64,000 nucleotides of DNA, taken from assembly GCA_027076325.1 (NCBI GenBank), contig JALTJZ010000051.1, positions 81,844-145,843 of the forward strand, given 5' to 3'. The position numbers and the translations under genes are program-made. The notes below the pieces were generated by a model, which was given only the letters and a program-made list of their open reading frames with translations, was not told the origin of the DNA and did not search any database. Below are positions 44,733 through 54,027 of this stretch, piece after piece (the stretch's first letter is position 1; each line of letters starts with the position of its first letter). Origin of the DNA: Chromatiales bacterium. Its GTDB lineage: Bacteria; Pseudomonadota; Gammaproteobacteria; UBA6429; Thiohalophilaceae.

Positions 44733-45740
44733 ATGCAAAGCGAATTTAAAAAGTCACTTCACCAATATATACAGGCTTTGCCGTTAAAGTACCAGCATAT
44801 TTATGTGCACCCTTGCGTTATTAACAAACAAGCCTGTATTGTTTATCCATCGGGGCTTGAGAAGCAGTCACCGGCGCTTTATCAGCAGCTTAAACATTAT
44901 TTTACTGAAAAAGGCTTTGCATTAAAAGAAGAACAGCGTACAGAAAACGTTAAAAAGTTTCACTCTCATGACAGACGACGTTGGATGCCAATGTTACTGT
45001 TTACTGCCAGTATGCTATTTGAAAATAATGTGGCTGCTAACACGGTGCTTAATGAGAATAAGCAATCAGCAGGTGCCACACAACATCAAGTGGAGCTTCG
45101 GCTTATTCCTGACTCTCAAATTATCAATGAGCGCCAACAATTGATTTTTGATAAAAACATCAAGCCAAAAACGCAGTCATTAAAATCACATACCGCAAGC
45201 AAACTATATGCAATTCTAAATGCGCACTATATATGGAAAGAAGGTGATCCTGGTTACATTCAGTCAGATTTAAAAGAGATGGCAGCCTATTATAGCCAGT
45301 TTCCAGAAGTGGTTAATTTAATTGTCAGCTTAAAGAACAAAAACTGGGTGTTAAGTTATGACGAGAACACCTGGTCAACGGTTGCCAGCGGCAGCGTATT
45401 GCATGTGGACAAGGCAACTATCCATTTTAATACTCGATCGGCTGCAAAGCTTAAATTACATAATAGTTGTAAGGAAAATCCAGTTTGTATCGCATCGCCA
45501 GCAGACGCTTTATTGCATGAACTATTACACACACATAGCATGTTGGTAAAAACGGATGAATTTATACAACACGGTGGAATGAATGTGCAGCGTTATCCTT
45601 ATCAACATGAGTACGCTATTATAAAGTCAGAACGCGAGCTGTACGCGAGCATGAGTAAAAGCGATGCAATCAAACGGCCTCAACGTAACGAACATGCAGG
45701 TCGAAAAATCATTGCGAGCTGTGTAACTTGTATTAAATAA
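44733..45740 (+). CDS. putative HExxH metalloprotease, family unknown
   Basis: Protein of 335 residues. A zinc-protease motif LLHELLHTHSML places metal ligands at His262 and His266 with Glu263 as catalytic base; Glu293 and Glu302 downstream are candidates for the third ligand. One hydrophobic segment lies at about 85-102 (WMPMLLFTASMLFENNVAAN), so the catalytic part is probably anchored to or exported across the membrane. The motif context recalls M91-type (NleD/HopH1-like) peptidases, but I cannot assign the family. It follows the response regulator by 12 bases, suggesting one operon. The C-terminal CVTC pair is notable. Confidence 0.7.
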   Translation: MQSEFKKSLHQYIQALPLKYQHIYVHPCVINKQACIVYPSGLEKQSPALYQQLKHYFTEKGFALKEEQRTENVKKFHSHDRRRWMPMLLFTASMLFENNVAANTVLNENKQSAGATQHQVELRLIPDSQIINERQQLIFDKNIKPKTQSLKSHTASKLYAILNAHYIWKEGDPGYIQSDLKEMAAYYSQFPEVVNLIVSLKNKNWVLSYDENTWSTVASGSVLHVDKATIHFNTRSAAKLKLHNSCKENPVCIASPADALLHELLHTHSMLVKTDEFIQHGGMNVQRYPYQHEYAIIKSERELYASMSKSDAIKRPQRNEHAGRKIIASCVTCIK

Positions 45741-45851
45741 ATACAGTCATTTAGGGAAGCCATACGAAGCTTATTTTTCTATAAAATACATTAAGTTACA
45801 AGGAATATAAGAATGGTTGCATAAAGATTAGGTTCACGCTATGCTAGCTGA

Positions 45852-46169
45852 ATGTTGCGTATAGTAAACCTGATTTTAGTCTTAACCATATTAACTGCTC
45901 AGACTGCCTGGGCAATTAAAAGTAGTACTGTCACTGATGGTGCAGGTTCTGATATCGCGCTGCAACAAATCAATACACAAACCGAAGATCACCATGATGG
46001 AGCGGCAGAATCATGCTGCCATTTTTGCCATGCAAGTGGGCATTTAGTTGGTATTTTTTCAAATGTTAGTCTTGATATTCCAACGGCCAGTGACCGGCAT
46101 ACAAGAAAATTAATCGATTTTGCATCTTCAATTAACTACCAACCTCCTACACCACCCCCCACAGCCTAA
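45852..46169 (+). CDS. small exported Cys/His protein, CzcI-like
   Basis: Protein of 105 residues with a signal peptide (MLRIVNLILVLTILTAQTAWA). The mature chain carries a dense potential metal site: HHDGAAESCCHFCHASGH, residues about 47-64, and ends in a Pro/Thr tail. Its position just before czcCBA and its layout recall CzcI, a periplasmic regulator or metal-binding protein of Czc loci. The family assignment is tentative. Confidence 0.6.
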   Translation: MLRIVNLILVLTILTAQTAWAIKSSTVTDGAGSDIALQQINTQTEDHHDGAAESCCHFCHASGHLVGIFSNVSLDIPTASDRHTRKLIDFASSINYQPPTPPPTA

Positions 46170-46258
46170 AACCTGAATTTTCAAACTTGTCAGCCTGAAT
46201 CCGGTTATGGATTTGTGATGGCGCAACAGTATTATTTTATTCAAAGGTTTTATGACTT

Positions 46259-47545
46259 ATGCTTTTTACTTATCAGCGATTTATTCGCAATGTTTTCATT
46301 ATTGTCGGTGCTGTTAGTGCATACCTGCCGTACAGTTATGCACAATCAATCGATACAAAAAAATTCCAGTCGGCATCGTCTGAACTACGGCAATTTATTC
46401 AACCGATATTCTCAGCGCATCCTCAACTGATAGCGGCAGAGGCAGAACTGGAAGCGGTGAAATCACAATATTCTGCTGCGACACAGGCCATTTATAATCC
46501 GGAACTGGAACTTGATACAGAAAAAATTGCTGTTCGTACATCAACGATTGGACTTAGCCAAACCATCGACTGGGGCGACCAGCAGGGTGCAAACACACAA
46601 ATTGCCAGACAGCAACTTATTGTGGCAGAAGCCGATTTTCAGCAACGGCGACAGCAATTGATTCGTGAATTATTGATGGCACTGATTGACTACCAGGACA
46701 AAACACGTCTTGCCGAACTCTCAGAGCAACGACTTAAGATAATGCAGGACTTTTATGCGTTAGCAAAAAGAAAACATGCCGCGGGTGATTTGAATCAGGT
46801 TGAACTGGATTTAGCACAACTGGCCTACAGTGAGTCTGTTTTAAACAATGCCAATATCATGGCAGAACAGGTTAATGCCGAGCAGACTTATTATGCACTT
46901 TATGGACAGCAGTCGGTTACAACAAAGGATTCTTTTCCTGACTTGTCTTATACTTTTCCTAGGGTAAGTTTGCCAGCCGATATGAATTCTTTCCTGTTAA
47001 CGTTACCACAGATGCGGGCATTGCGTGCAAATGTTGAAGCACGTAAAAATACAATCAGTTTGCGGGAAGGACAGAGCAGTGCTGATCCAACCATTGCTTT
47101 AAGAGGTGGCAAAGAAGATAAAGAATCACTTGTGGGTTTAACGATCAGTATTCCATTAAATATACGTAATAATTTTCGTGCCGAAATCGAGGTAGCAAAA
47201 AAAGAATACTTGCAAGCTGAAAAACTTGCGCAACAGACTTACCGTAATTTACAGGGCAGTATTCGTTCTCAAACCAGACATTACCAGTTAACACAGCATG
47301 CATGGCAATTGTGGCAGTCAACCGGTCAGGTGAGCATGAACAGGCAACTTAAGTTGCTAAAGCGTTTATGGCGTACAGGTGATTTAAGCACAACGGACTA
47401 TCTTGTGCAGGTTAAACAAAATCTTGACACGCAATCGGCTGGTATTGAATTACATTCTACGCTTTGGGCTAGCTGGCTGGCATGGCTGGATGTAACCGCA
47501 CAGATTGAATCCTGGGTACAGCTAAAAACTCAATCAGGCTCATAA
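46259..47545 (+). CDS. czcC: outer membrane efflux protein CzcC (TolC family)
   Basis: Outer-membrane channel component of the tripartite metal efflux pump. The 428 residues have a signal peptide ending near SYA and the long coiled-coil helices of the TolC fold, with the repeated outer-membrane-efflux pattern (QPIFSAHPQLIAAEAELEAVK near 40, and the second half from about 240). It is followed by czcB and czcA with gaps of about 30 and 12 bases. Substrate is inferred from the neighbours. Confidence 0.88.
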   Translation: MLFTYQRFIRNVFIIVGAVSAYLPYSYAQSIDTKKFQSASSELRQFIQPIFSAHPQLIAAEAELEAVKSQYSAATQAIYNPELELDTEKIAVRTSTIGLSQTIDWGDQQGANTQIARQQLIVAEADFQQRRQQLIRELLMALIDYQDKTRLAELSEQRLKIMQDFYALAKRKHAAGDLNQVELDLAQLAYSESVLNNANIMAEQVNAEQTYYALYGQQSVTTKDSFPDLSYTFPRVSLPADMNSFLLTLPQMRALRANVEARKNTISLREGQSSADPTIALRGGKEDKESLVGLTISIPLNIRNNFRAEIEVAKKEYLQAEKLAQQTYRNLQGSIRSQTRHYQLTQHAWQLWQSTGQVSMNRQLKLLKRLWRTGDLSTTDYLVQVKQNLDTQSAGIELHSTLWASWLAWLDVTAQIESWVQLKTQSGS

Positions 47546-47576
47546 ATTTACAGGAAAGACATAAGGAATGACTCAA

Positions 47577-48980
47577 ATGTTACGTAAACTATTAATTTTA
47601 ACACTGCTTTTAAGTTTGTCGGCTTGTAGTAAAGACGAATCAGCAACGGATAAGCATAATGAAAAAAATGACCATGTAGAACATGCTGAACATAAAGATA
47701 CTGAACATCATGGTAGTGAAAAACAGGCCACACATACTGACCATGATGAGCATAAAGATGATGAACATCATAGTAGCGAAGCGCAAGGTTCACATGATGA
47801 CCATGCCGAGCATAAAGACGATGAGCACCATGGTAGTGAAAAACAGACTTCGCATAGCGACCATGCCGAGCATAAAGACACTGAACACCATAGCGAGAAA
47901 GCCGAAGCGGGTGATGATGATGGACATGGTCATGGCGGGCATGAAGAAGCACCGGGTTCTGTGGATATTACAGCCCAGCAAATGCAAACAGCCGGCATTG
48001 TTGTTGAACCTCTAAAATTATCTGATGTAAAAGTATCGATTCGCGCACCAGGTGAAGTCAGACTCAATGCCTATAACACCATCAAGGTTTCCCCACGAAT
48101 TAATGCTCAGGTGATTGCCCGACACGCAGTTTTAGGAGATGAAGTCGTAAAAGGACAGGATTTAGTAACATTATCAAGTGTTGAAATGGCCGAGGCGCAA
48201 GGCCAATTACTGCTTGCAGATAAAGAATGGAGCCGAGTGAAAAAACTTGGCCGCAAAGTAGTGTCTGCGCGTCGGTATATTACGGCAAAAGTTGAATACG
48301 AAAAGAGTTATGCGAATGCCAAAGCATTTGGTATGAATGAATATGAAATTAAAGACTTGCTCTCACAAAAACACAGTGCAGATGGCTCATTTAAACTTGT
48401 TGCTCAACAAGCAGGGCGAGTTATTCATGACAAATTTATTGTCGGTGAGCGTATTGAAGCGGGTTATGAATTGATGGTTATTTCGGATGAGTCAACTATG
48501 TGGGTAGAAGCCCGTGTTACACCTCAAGTGACTAATTCAGTTGATATTGGTAATTATGCTGAGGTTTTACTGGGCGATGAAAAATTTCCAGCCAGGGTAA
48601 TACAACTGCACCATTCATTGGATGAAACAACCCGTACATCAGCAGTGCGTCTTGCAGTTGCGAATGATAATGATCATTTGCATGCTGGTATGTTTGTAAC
48701 AGCATTTATTGAAACGCAAAATACAAGTAAGGCAATTCAGGTTCCAGAAGAATCTGTGTTACGCAGCAGTGATGGCGACTGGCAAATTATGGTTGAGCAG
48801 GATGAAGCTGGAGAATTTAAAGCGGTTGAAGTTGAACTAAAAAAAGTCAGTAATGGTATGGCAATTATTGAGAGTAAGGGGAAAAATAAAATTGGCCCCG
48901 GTACTCGCGTTGTTACCCATGGTGCGTTCTTCGTTCAGTCTGAACTGGCGAAAGGCGGCTTTGAAATCCATAATCATTAG
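47577..48980 (+). CDS. czcB: CzcB-type periplasmic adaptor (lipoprotein) with a His-rich tail
   Basis: Membrane-fusion protein of the Czc pump. The lipobox LSAC gives lipidated Cys18. Residues about 25-125 are extremely His/Asp/Glu-rich because of 60-bp tandem repeats, and end in DDDGHGHGGHEE. The adaptor part follows: VSIRAPGEVRLNAYNTIKVSP near 154, coiled coil, lipoyl-like and beta-barrel domains. AAGGA nine bases before the ATG at 47577 supports this start over the ATG at 47568. Such His-rich tails in Czc-type adaptors are thought to capture zinc or related ions. Confidence 0.88.
   Translation: MLRKLLILTLLLSLSACSKDESATDKHNEKNDHVEHAEHKDTEHHGSEKQATHTDHDEHKDDEHHSSEAQGSHDDHAEHKDDEHHGSEKQTSHSDHAEHKDTEHHSEKAEAGDDDGHGHGGHEEAPGSVDITAQQMQTAGIVVEPLKLSDVKVSIRAPGEVRLNAYNTIKVSPRINAQVIARHAVLGDEVVKGQDLVTLSSVEMAEAQGQLLLADKEWSRVKKLGRKVVSARRYITAKVEYEKSYANAKAFGMNEYEIKDLLSQKHSADGSFKLVAQQAGRVIHDKFIVGERIEAGYELMVISDESTMWVEARVTPQVTNSVDIGNYAEVLLGDEKFPARVIQLHHSLDETTRTSAVRLAVANDNDHLHAGMFVTAFIETQNTSKAIQVPEESVLRSSDGDWQIMVEQDEAGEFKAVEVELKKVSNGMAIIESKGKNKIGPGTRVVTHGAFFVQSELAKGGFEIHNH
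47688..47903 (+). repeat. 60-bp in-frame tandem repeat, 3.6 copies
   Basis: Units at 47688-47747, 47748-47807, 47808-47867 and a partial 47868-47903. Each encodes about EHKDDEHHGSEKQTSHSDHA. The copies differ at several positions, so the array is not newly formed. It lies inside czcB and encodes its metal-binding segment. Confidence 0.92.
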
Positions 48981-48992
48981 AGGCTATTACTT

Positions 48993-51900
48993 ATGTTAGA
49001 TTCAATTATAAATTGGTCTGTCAGAAACCGCTTGCTGGTTGTTATAGCTTTACTAGCAATGACGGTAGCTGCATTCCTTGTTTTACCAAAACTTAATCTG
49101 GACGCTTTCCCGGATGTTACCAATGTTCAGGTGCAAATTAATACTGAGGCTCGCGGTCTGGCGGCAAAAGAAGTTGAACAACTGATAACGTTTCCTATTG
49201 AAGCAGTTATGTATGCGCTGCCTGATGTTGAAGAAGTGCGATCAATATCTAAAACCGGCTTATCCGTTATTACGGTTGTTTTTAAGGAAGGAACCGATAT
49301 TTACTTTGCCCGGCAATTAGTATTTGAACGTTTGCAATCGGCACGTGAACAAATACCGGATGGCATCGGTACACCTGGTATTGGTCCTAACAGTTCGGGG
49401 TTGGGACAAGTATACCAGTATATATTACGTGCAGATGATCCCGTCAAATACAACGCAACAACTTTACGAAGCTATAACGACTGGATTGTTAAACTATTGC
49501 TTATGCCAGTGGGTGGTGTAACCGAAGTTTTATCATTTGGTGGCGAAGTTCGTCAATACAAGGTTGCACTTAATCCACAACGTTTACTGGCTTATGGTTT
49601 ATCCGGTGACGATGTTGCCAAAGCGATAGAAGAAAACAATCGTAATGCGGGTGGCTGGTATATGGATCGTGGTCAGGAGCAATTAATTGTACGCGGTGTT
49701 GGTTGGGTACGCAGTGGTGAAGATGGGCTACGAGATATTGGCAATATTCCGTTAAAAGATACTGATGGTATTGTTGTAAGTGTTAGAGATGTTGCGAAGG
49801 TAAGTTTTGGAGCAGAAATACGTCAAGGTGCAGTTTCAATTACTCGCCGCGATGCCAATGGTAAACCTGAAGCATTAGGTGAAGTAGTTGCCGGCGTTAT
49901 ACTTAAACGCCTGGGTGCGAATACCAAAGCAACGATTGATGGTATTGAATCCCGAATGATAGCAATTCAGGCGGCATTGCCTGACGGTGTTACGCTTGAG
50001 CCTTTTTATGACCAGTCCAGTCTTGTTTCGCAGGCTGTTGATACGGTAATGACTGCATTGTTGCAGGCATTTGTTCTTATTATCATTATATTATTATTGT
50101 TTTTAATGAACTTGCGTGCAACTTTACTGGTACTGTTGTCGATACCAATATCAATTGGTTTGGCGTTAATGGCAATGGCTTACTGGGGTGTTTCCGCTAA
50201 CTTAATGTCGCTGGGTGGTTTGGCGATTGCTATTGGTATGTTAGTTGATGGTTCTGTGGTAATGATGGAACATATCTTCAGCCACTTGAGTCATCCTGAT
50301 GCTGAACATGAAGCACATATCAAAAAAGATGTTGCACTAAATGATGACGACCCTTTTGACGCAGGGCATGATTCGCACGGGTTTGCCATGCGTATTCAAC
50401 AGGCTGCCAGAGAAGTTGCACGGCCGGTATTTTTTGCTGTGTTAATAGTCACCATTGTTTTTGCACCGCTGTTTGCTCTGGAAGGTGTTGAAGGAAAAAT
50501 GTTCCAACCCATGGCAATATCTATTTTACTCGCTATGCTGGGTTCATTGGTTGTTGCACTTATGGTTATTCCGGCACTGGCAACGTATTTATTTAGAAAA
50601 GGGGTTGTTGAAAAACAAAGCCCGGTTTTACGGCCAATTGATAAACAGTACCGTCTGCGGTTAAAGCAAGCACTAGAAAATAAACGGATTGTTGTTACTA
50701 GTGCAATTACCTTGTTTATTGGGTCTCTGATTCTGGTGCCTTTTCTGGGAACAGAATTTGTTCCCGAGCTGGAGGAGGGTACTTTAAATATTCGAATTAC
50801 ATTAGCACCATCCTCGAGTCTGGATACTTCGTTAAGTGTTGCCGGAAAAATGGAAGCGGCTTTGATAAGTTTCCCTGAAGTTATTTATGCAACCAGTCGT
50901 GTTGGACGAGCCGAAATTGGTGGTGACCCGGAACCTGTTTCGAATATAGAAATATTTGTGGGCTTAAAACCGGTGAGTGAATGGACGAGTGCTTCTAACC
51001 GGCAAGAGCTACAAAAGCTGATGGAAGCTAAAATGTCGGTGCATCCGGGGTTATTATTCTCATTCTCTCAGCCGATAGCGACACGTGTCGACGAATTACT
51101 TTCTGGCGTTCGTGCACAACTGGCCATTAAATTATTTGGGCCCGACCTTGATGTGCTGGCAACAAAAGGCAGCGAGATTGAAGCGCTGGTGAAAAAAGTT
51201 GAAGGTACGCGTGGTGTTGCAATGGAGCAGATCGGTGGAGAAGCACAACTGGCCGTACGCCCTGACCGCGATATTCTTGCCCGTTATGGTATACCGGTGT
51301 CACAAGTGATGGATCTGGTTGCCGATTCTGTTGGTGGCCAAACGGCGGGGCAGGTTATAAAAGGTAACGAGCGTTATGATATTTATGTTCGCCTTGCAAA
51401 AGAGTACCGCAATAATATTGAAGTTATTCGCAACCTGATATTACAGGCACCAGGCGGTGCATGGGTGAAGCTGGGTGATGTTGCACAGGTTGAGATTGAA
51501 ACGGGGCCACCTCAAATTCGTCGTGATGACGTGCAACGCCGCGTGGTTATTCAAAGCAATGTAGAAGGACGTGACATGGGTGGCCTGGTGGCCGAACTTG
51601 AAGAACGCATTAATGCCGAAATTGATATGCCGCCGGGCTATACGGTTGTCTTTGGTGGGCAATTTAAAAACCAGCAACGTGCACAGGCACGTTTGATGAT
51701 TGTGGTGCCTATTTCGTTAGGGTTAATATTCTTGTTGCTCTACTTTGCATTTAATTCAGTCGGTCAGGCATTGCTTATTTTATTAAATGTACCGTTGGCA
51801 CTTATCGGTGGCATTGCAGGCCTGTATATTTCAGGGTTGTACTTATCCGTCCCCGGTTCGATTGGTTTTATTACCTTGCTTGGCGTAGCAGTACTAAATG

Positions 51901-52187
51901 GTGTGGTTATGGTTAGCTCGATTAACCAACGCGTTGAAGGTGGCTTGTCAATACGTGAAAGTGTGTTTGAAGGTGCCTTATCTCGTTTGCGGCCGGTATT
52001 AATGACCGCGATTACTTCCGCACTCGGTCTTATACCTTTATTGTTGTCGAGTGGCATTGGTTCAGAAATACAAAAACCATTAGCAACGGTGGTTGTCGGT
52101 GGTCTTGTGAGTGCAACATTACTTACCTTGTTTGTTGTGCCTGTTTTGTATGAAAAGTTTTCATATAGAAAATATTCAAATGAATAA
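48993..52187 (+). CDS. czcA: CzcA-type heavy-metal efflux RND transporter
   Basis: Proton-driven inner-membrane pump of 1064 residues for divalent heavy metals. The RND layout is complete: 12 transmembrane helices with two large periplasmic loops. Typical HME-RND segments are FPDVTNVQVQINTEARGLAA near residue 39, IAIGMLVDGSVVMMEHIF near 411, and the second-half SIGFITLLGVAVLNGVVM near 955. A His/Asp-rich insertion (about 425-465) follows transmembrane helix 4 and faces the cytoplasm. Co-transcribed with czcC and czcB. Confidence 0.93.
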   Translation: MLDSIINWSVRNRLLVVIALLAMTVAAFLVLPKLNLDAFPDVTNVQVQINTEARGLAAKEVEQLITFPIEAVMYALPDVEEVRSISKTGLSVITVVFKEGTDIYFARQLVFERLQSAREQIPDGIGTPGIGPNSSGLGQVYQYILRADDPVKYNATTLRSYNDWIVKLLLMPVGGVTEVLSFGGEVRQYKVALNPQRLLAYGLSGDDVAKAIEENNRNAGGWYMDRGQEQLIVRGVGWVRSGEDGLRDIGNIPLKDTDGIVVSVRDVAKVSFGAEIRQGAVSITRRDANGKPEALGEVVAGVILKRLGANTKATIDGIESRMIAIQAALPDGVTLEPFYDQSSLVSQAVDTVMTALLQAFVLIIIILLLFLMNLRATLLVLLSIPISIGLALMAMAYWGVSANLMSLGGLAIAIGMLVDGSVVMMEHIFSHLSHPDAEHEAHIKKDVALNDDDPFDAGHDSHGFAMRIQQAAREVARPVFFAVLIVTIVFAPLFALEGVEGKMFQPMAISILLAMLGSLVVALMVIPALATYLFRKGVVEKQSPVLRPIDKQYRLRLKQALENKRIVVTSAITLFIGSLILVPFLGTEFVPELEEGTLNIRITLAPSSSLDTSLSVAGKMEAALISFPEVIYATSRVGRAEIGGDPEPVSNIEIFVGLKPVSEWTSASNRQELQKLMEAKMSVHPGLLFSFSQPIATRVDELLSGVRAQLAIKLFGPDLDVLATKGSEIEALVKKVEGTRGVAMEQIGGEAQLAVRPDRDILARYGIPVSQVMDLVADSVGGQTAGQVIKGNERYDIYVRLAKEYRNNIEVIRNLILQAPGGAWVKLGDVAQVEIETGPPQIRRDDVQRRVVIQSNVEGRDMGGLVAELEERINAEIDMPPGYTVVFGGQFKNQQRAQARLMIVVPISLGLIFLLLYFAFNSVGQALLILLNVPLALIGGIAGLYISGLYLSVPGSIGFITLLGVAVLNGVVMVSSINQRVEGGLSIRESVFEGALSRLRPVLMTAITSALGLIPLLLSSGIGSEIQKPLATVVVGGLVSATLLTLFVVPVLYEKFSYRKYSNE

Positions 52188-52210
52188 GTTTTTAAAATGG
52201 AAAACAGGCT

Positions 52211-53110
52211 GTGTCAACAGGGCAACATAACCACAGTATAGACAATATTGGCGATCGGCGGCTTGGCATCGCGATCGTCATAAATCTACTTCTGACCCTG
52301 GCTCAGATTGTGGGTGGTGTTATCTCAGGTAGTTTGTCACTTATTGCAGACGCGCTGCATAACTTTAGTGATGCCGCGTCATTATTAATAGCGTGGGGGG
52401 CGAGGAAAATAGGTCGCCAACCGGCAGATCACTTTAAAACGTTTGGTTATAAACGTGCAGAAGTGATTGCAACCTTGATTAATCTAGTTACGTTAGTCCT
52501 GGTTGGGCTTTACCTTGTTTATGAAGCGCTATGGCGTATTGTTGAGCCACAAATAATTGAAGGCTGGATAGTTGTTATTATTGCATCAATTGCACTTGTT
52601 ATTGATGTTGCAACGGCGGTGTTAACGTTTTCAATGTCTAAAAATAGCATGAATATTCGTGCTGCATTCTTGCATAATGTTTCTGATGCGCTTGCTTCTG
52701 TTGGTGTTATTATTGCCGGAACACTTATTTTATTATATGAATGGTACTGGAGTGACACACTGCTAACATTAATGATTGCCGCTTACGTGCTCTATCAAGC
52801 ATCTACAATGTTACCGAAAACAGTTCATATTCTAATGCAGGGAACACCGGATAATATTATTATTAATGATGTGATTACAGCAATGGAAGCTGTTTCGGAT
52901 GTTAAGCGCATTCACCATGTGCATATATGGCAACTTGATGAATATAATAATGCACTAGAAGCGCATGTTGAGACGAATGATTATAAACAGATAGAAAAAA
53001 TAAAAACAGAATTAAAAGAAATATTACAGCAACGGTTTTCTATTGGGCATTCAACGCTGGAATTCGAAATACACAATAGTGCAAAAAATAATATTTCGCC
53101 TACCACATAA
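52211..53110 (+). CDS. czcD: cation diffusion facilitator, CzcD/ZitB type
   Basis: Six-helix Zn2+/H+ antiporter of 299 residues with a cytoplasmic C-terminal domain (about 210-290, HIHHVHIWQLDEY-like, here KRIHHVHIWQLDEY). The zinc site is visible as LIADALHNFSDA near 42 and FLHNVSDALASVG near 151, the HxxxD pattern of zinc-type members. The start is GTG. It would remove zinc or cadmium from the cytosol into the periplasm, where CzcCBA can expel it. Confidence 0.92.
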   Translation: MSTGQHNHSIDNIGDRRLGIAIVINLLLTLAQIVGGVISGSLSLIADALHNFSDAASLLIAWGARKIGRQPADHFKTFGYKRAEVIATLINLVTLVLVGLYLVYEALWRIVEPQIIEGWIVVIIASIALVIDVATAVLTFSMSKNSMNIRAAFLHNVSDALASVGVIIAGTLILLYEWYWSDTLLTLMIAAYVLYQASTMLPKTVHILMQGTPDNIIINDVITAMEAVSDVKRIHHVHIWQLDEYNNALEAHVETNDYKQIEKIKTELKEILQQRFSIGHSTLEFEIHNSAKNNISPTT

Positions 53111-53130
53111 AACAAATAGACACTATTTTA

Positions 53131-53745
53131 ATGAACGAACAAGATAAATCATGCGGCTGCGGTGTTTCTGAAAACATTAATCAACACGAGCGTCGAATTT
53201 TAGTTACTGTGCTTATTTTAAATGGCGGGATGTTCTTTGCTGAATTTGGCGCAGGGTTGCTAAGCCACTCAACGGCCTTACTTGCAGATTCTCTTGACAT
53301 GCTAGCCGATGCACTTGTTTATGCCATTGGTTTGTATGCATTAGGTCGTCCTCCATACTGGCGAAACCGTGCAGCATTAGTCAATGGCATTTTGCAACTA
53401 ACATTAGGCCTGGGGATTTTGGTTGAAGTTATCTTTAAATTATCCCGCGATGTCATACCCCAATTCGAAGTAATGGGTGTTTTTGCCATCATTGCGCTGA
53501 TTGTTAATACCATTAGCTTTGTTCTGTTAACACGCTTCCGTGATGGCGATATAAACCTGCGCGCAACCTGGATTTGCTCAAGAAATGACATGATTGCAAA
53601 CGTTGGTGTGCTTATTGCCGCAGGGCTGGTAGCCTACACGCAAACCGGCTGGCCTGATATTATTATTGGTTTAATTATTGCCGGTATTGTAGTGCGTTCC
53701 GCAACAAACATTATCAGTGAAGCAAAAAACAATTTATCACACTGA
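53131..53745 (+). CDS. short CDF-superfamily cation transporter
   Basis: Protein of 204 residues with five or six hydrophobic helices and no C-terminal cytoplasmic domain. LLADSLDMLADALVYAIGLYALG near residue 49 keeps the acidic metal-site pattern; the second site reads CSRNDMIANVG instead of HxxxD. The N-terminus carries a KSCGCG cysteine cluster. Such short CDF members often accompany Czc loci in gammaproteobacteria. Ion specificity is unknown. It is 20 bases after czcD and probably in the same transcript. Confidence 0.82.
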   Translation: MNEQDKSCGCGVSENINQHERRILVTVLILNGGMFFAEFGAGLLSHSTALLADSLDMLADALVYAIGLYALGRPPYWRNRAALVNGILQLTLGLGILVEVIFKLSRDVIPQFEVMGVFAIIALIVNTISFVLLTRFRDGDINLRATWICSRNDMIANVGVLIAAGLVAYTQTGWPDIIIGLIIAGIVVRSATNIISEAKNNLSH

Positions 53746-54027
53746 GTTGATGTGTGTTTTTGCCGATGAGGCGGGTGGGTAATATCGAGTTTTGATGAAA
53801 TATTAAACACTATAATTATGTAAGTATACGATTTATAATAATTTTTACTTGAATTGGCCAGGCTGGTATTTGACAGAATGGTGTTTAACGTTCAGAATAA
53901 TTGTCTTGTTATATGTGCCAGGGACATAGTATGTGGGAAGGTGTTCTGGCTTATGCAGCTTCAGGGCTATTCTTTTGTGGTACCACATAATTTGACTTAA
54001 CATACTTAGTCCTGTGGAATAATAAAA

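Noticed and set aside
47548..47952. A 134-codon antisense frame across the CzcB His-rich repeat
   Set aside because: It is the mirror of the 60-bp tandem repeat inside czcB; the repeat keeps the antisense frame open by construction.
53746..54027. tRNA or attachment site at the border of the accessory region
   Set aside because: I found no cloverleaf or tRNA-like direct repeats here or anywhere in the window.
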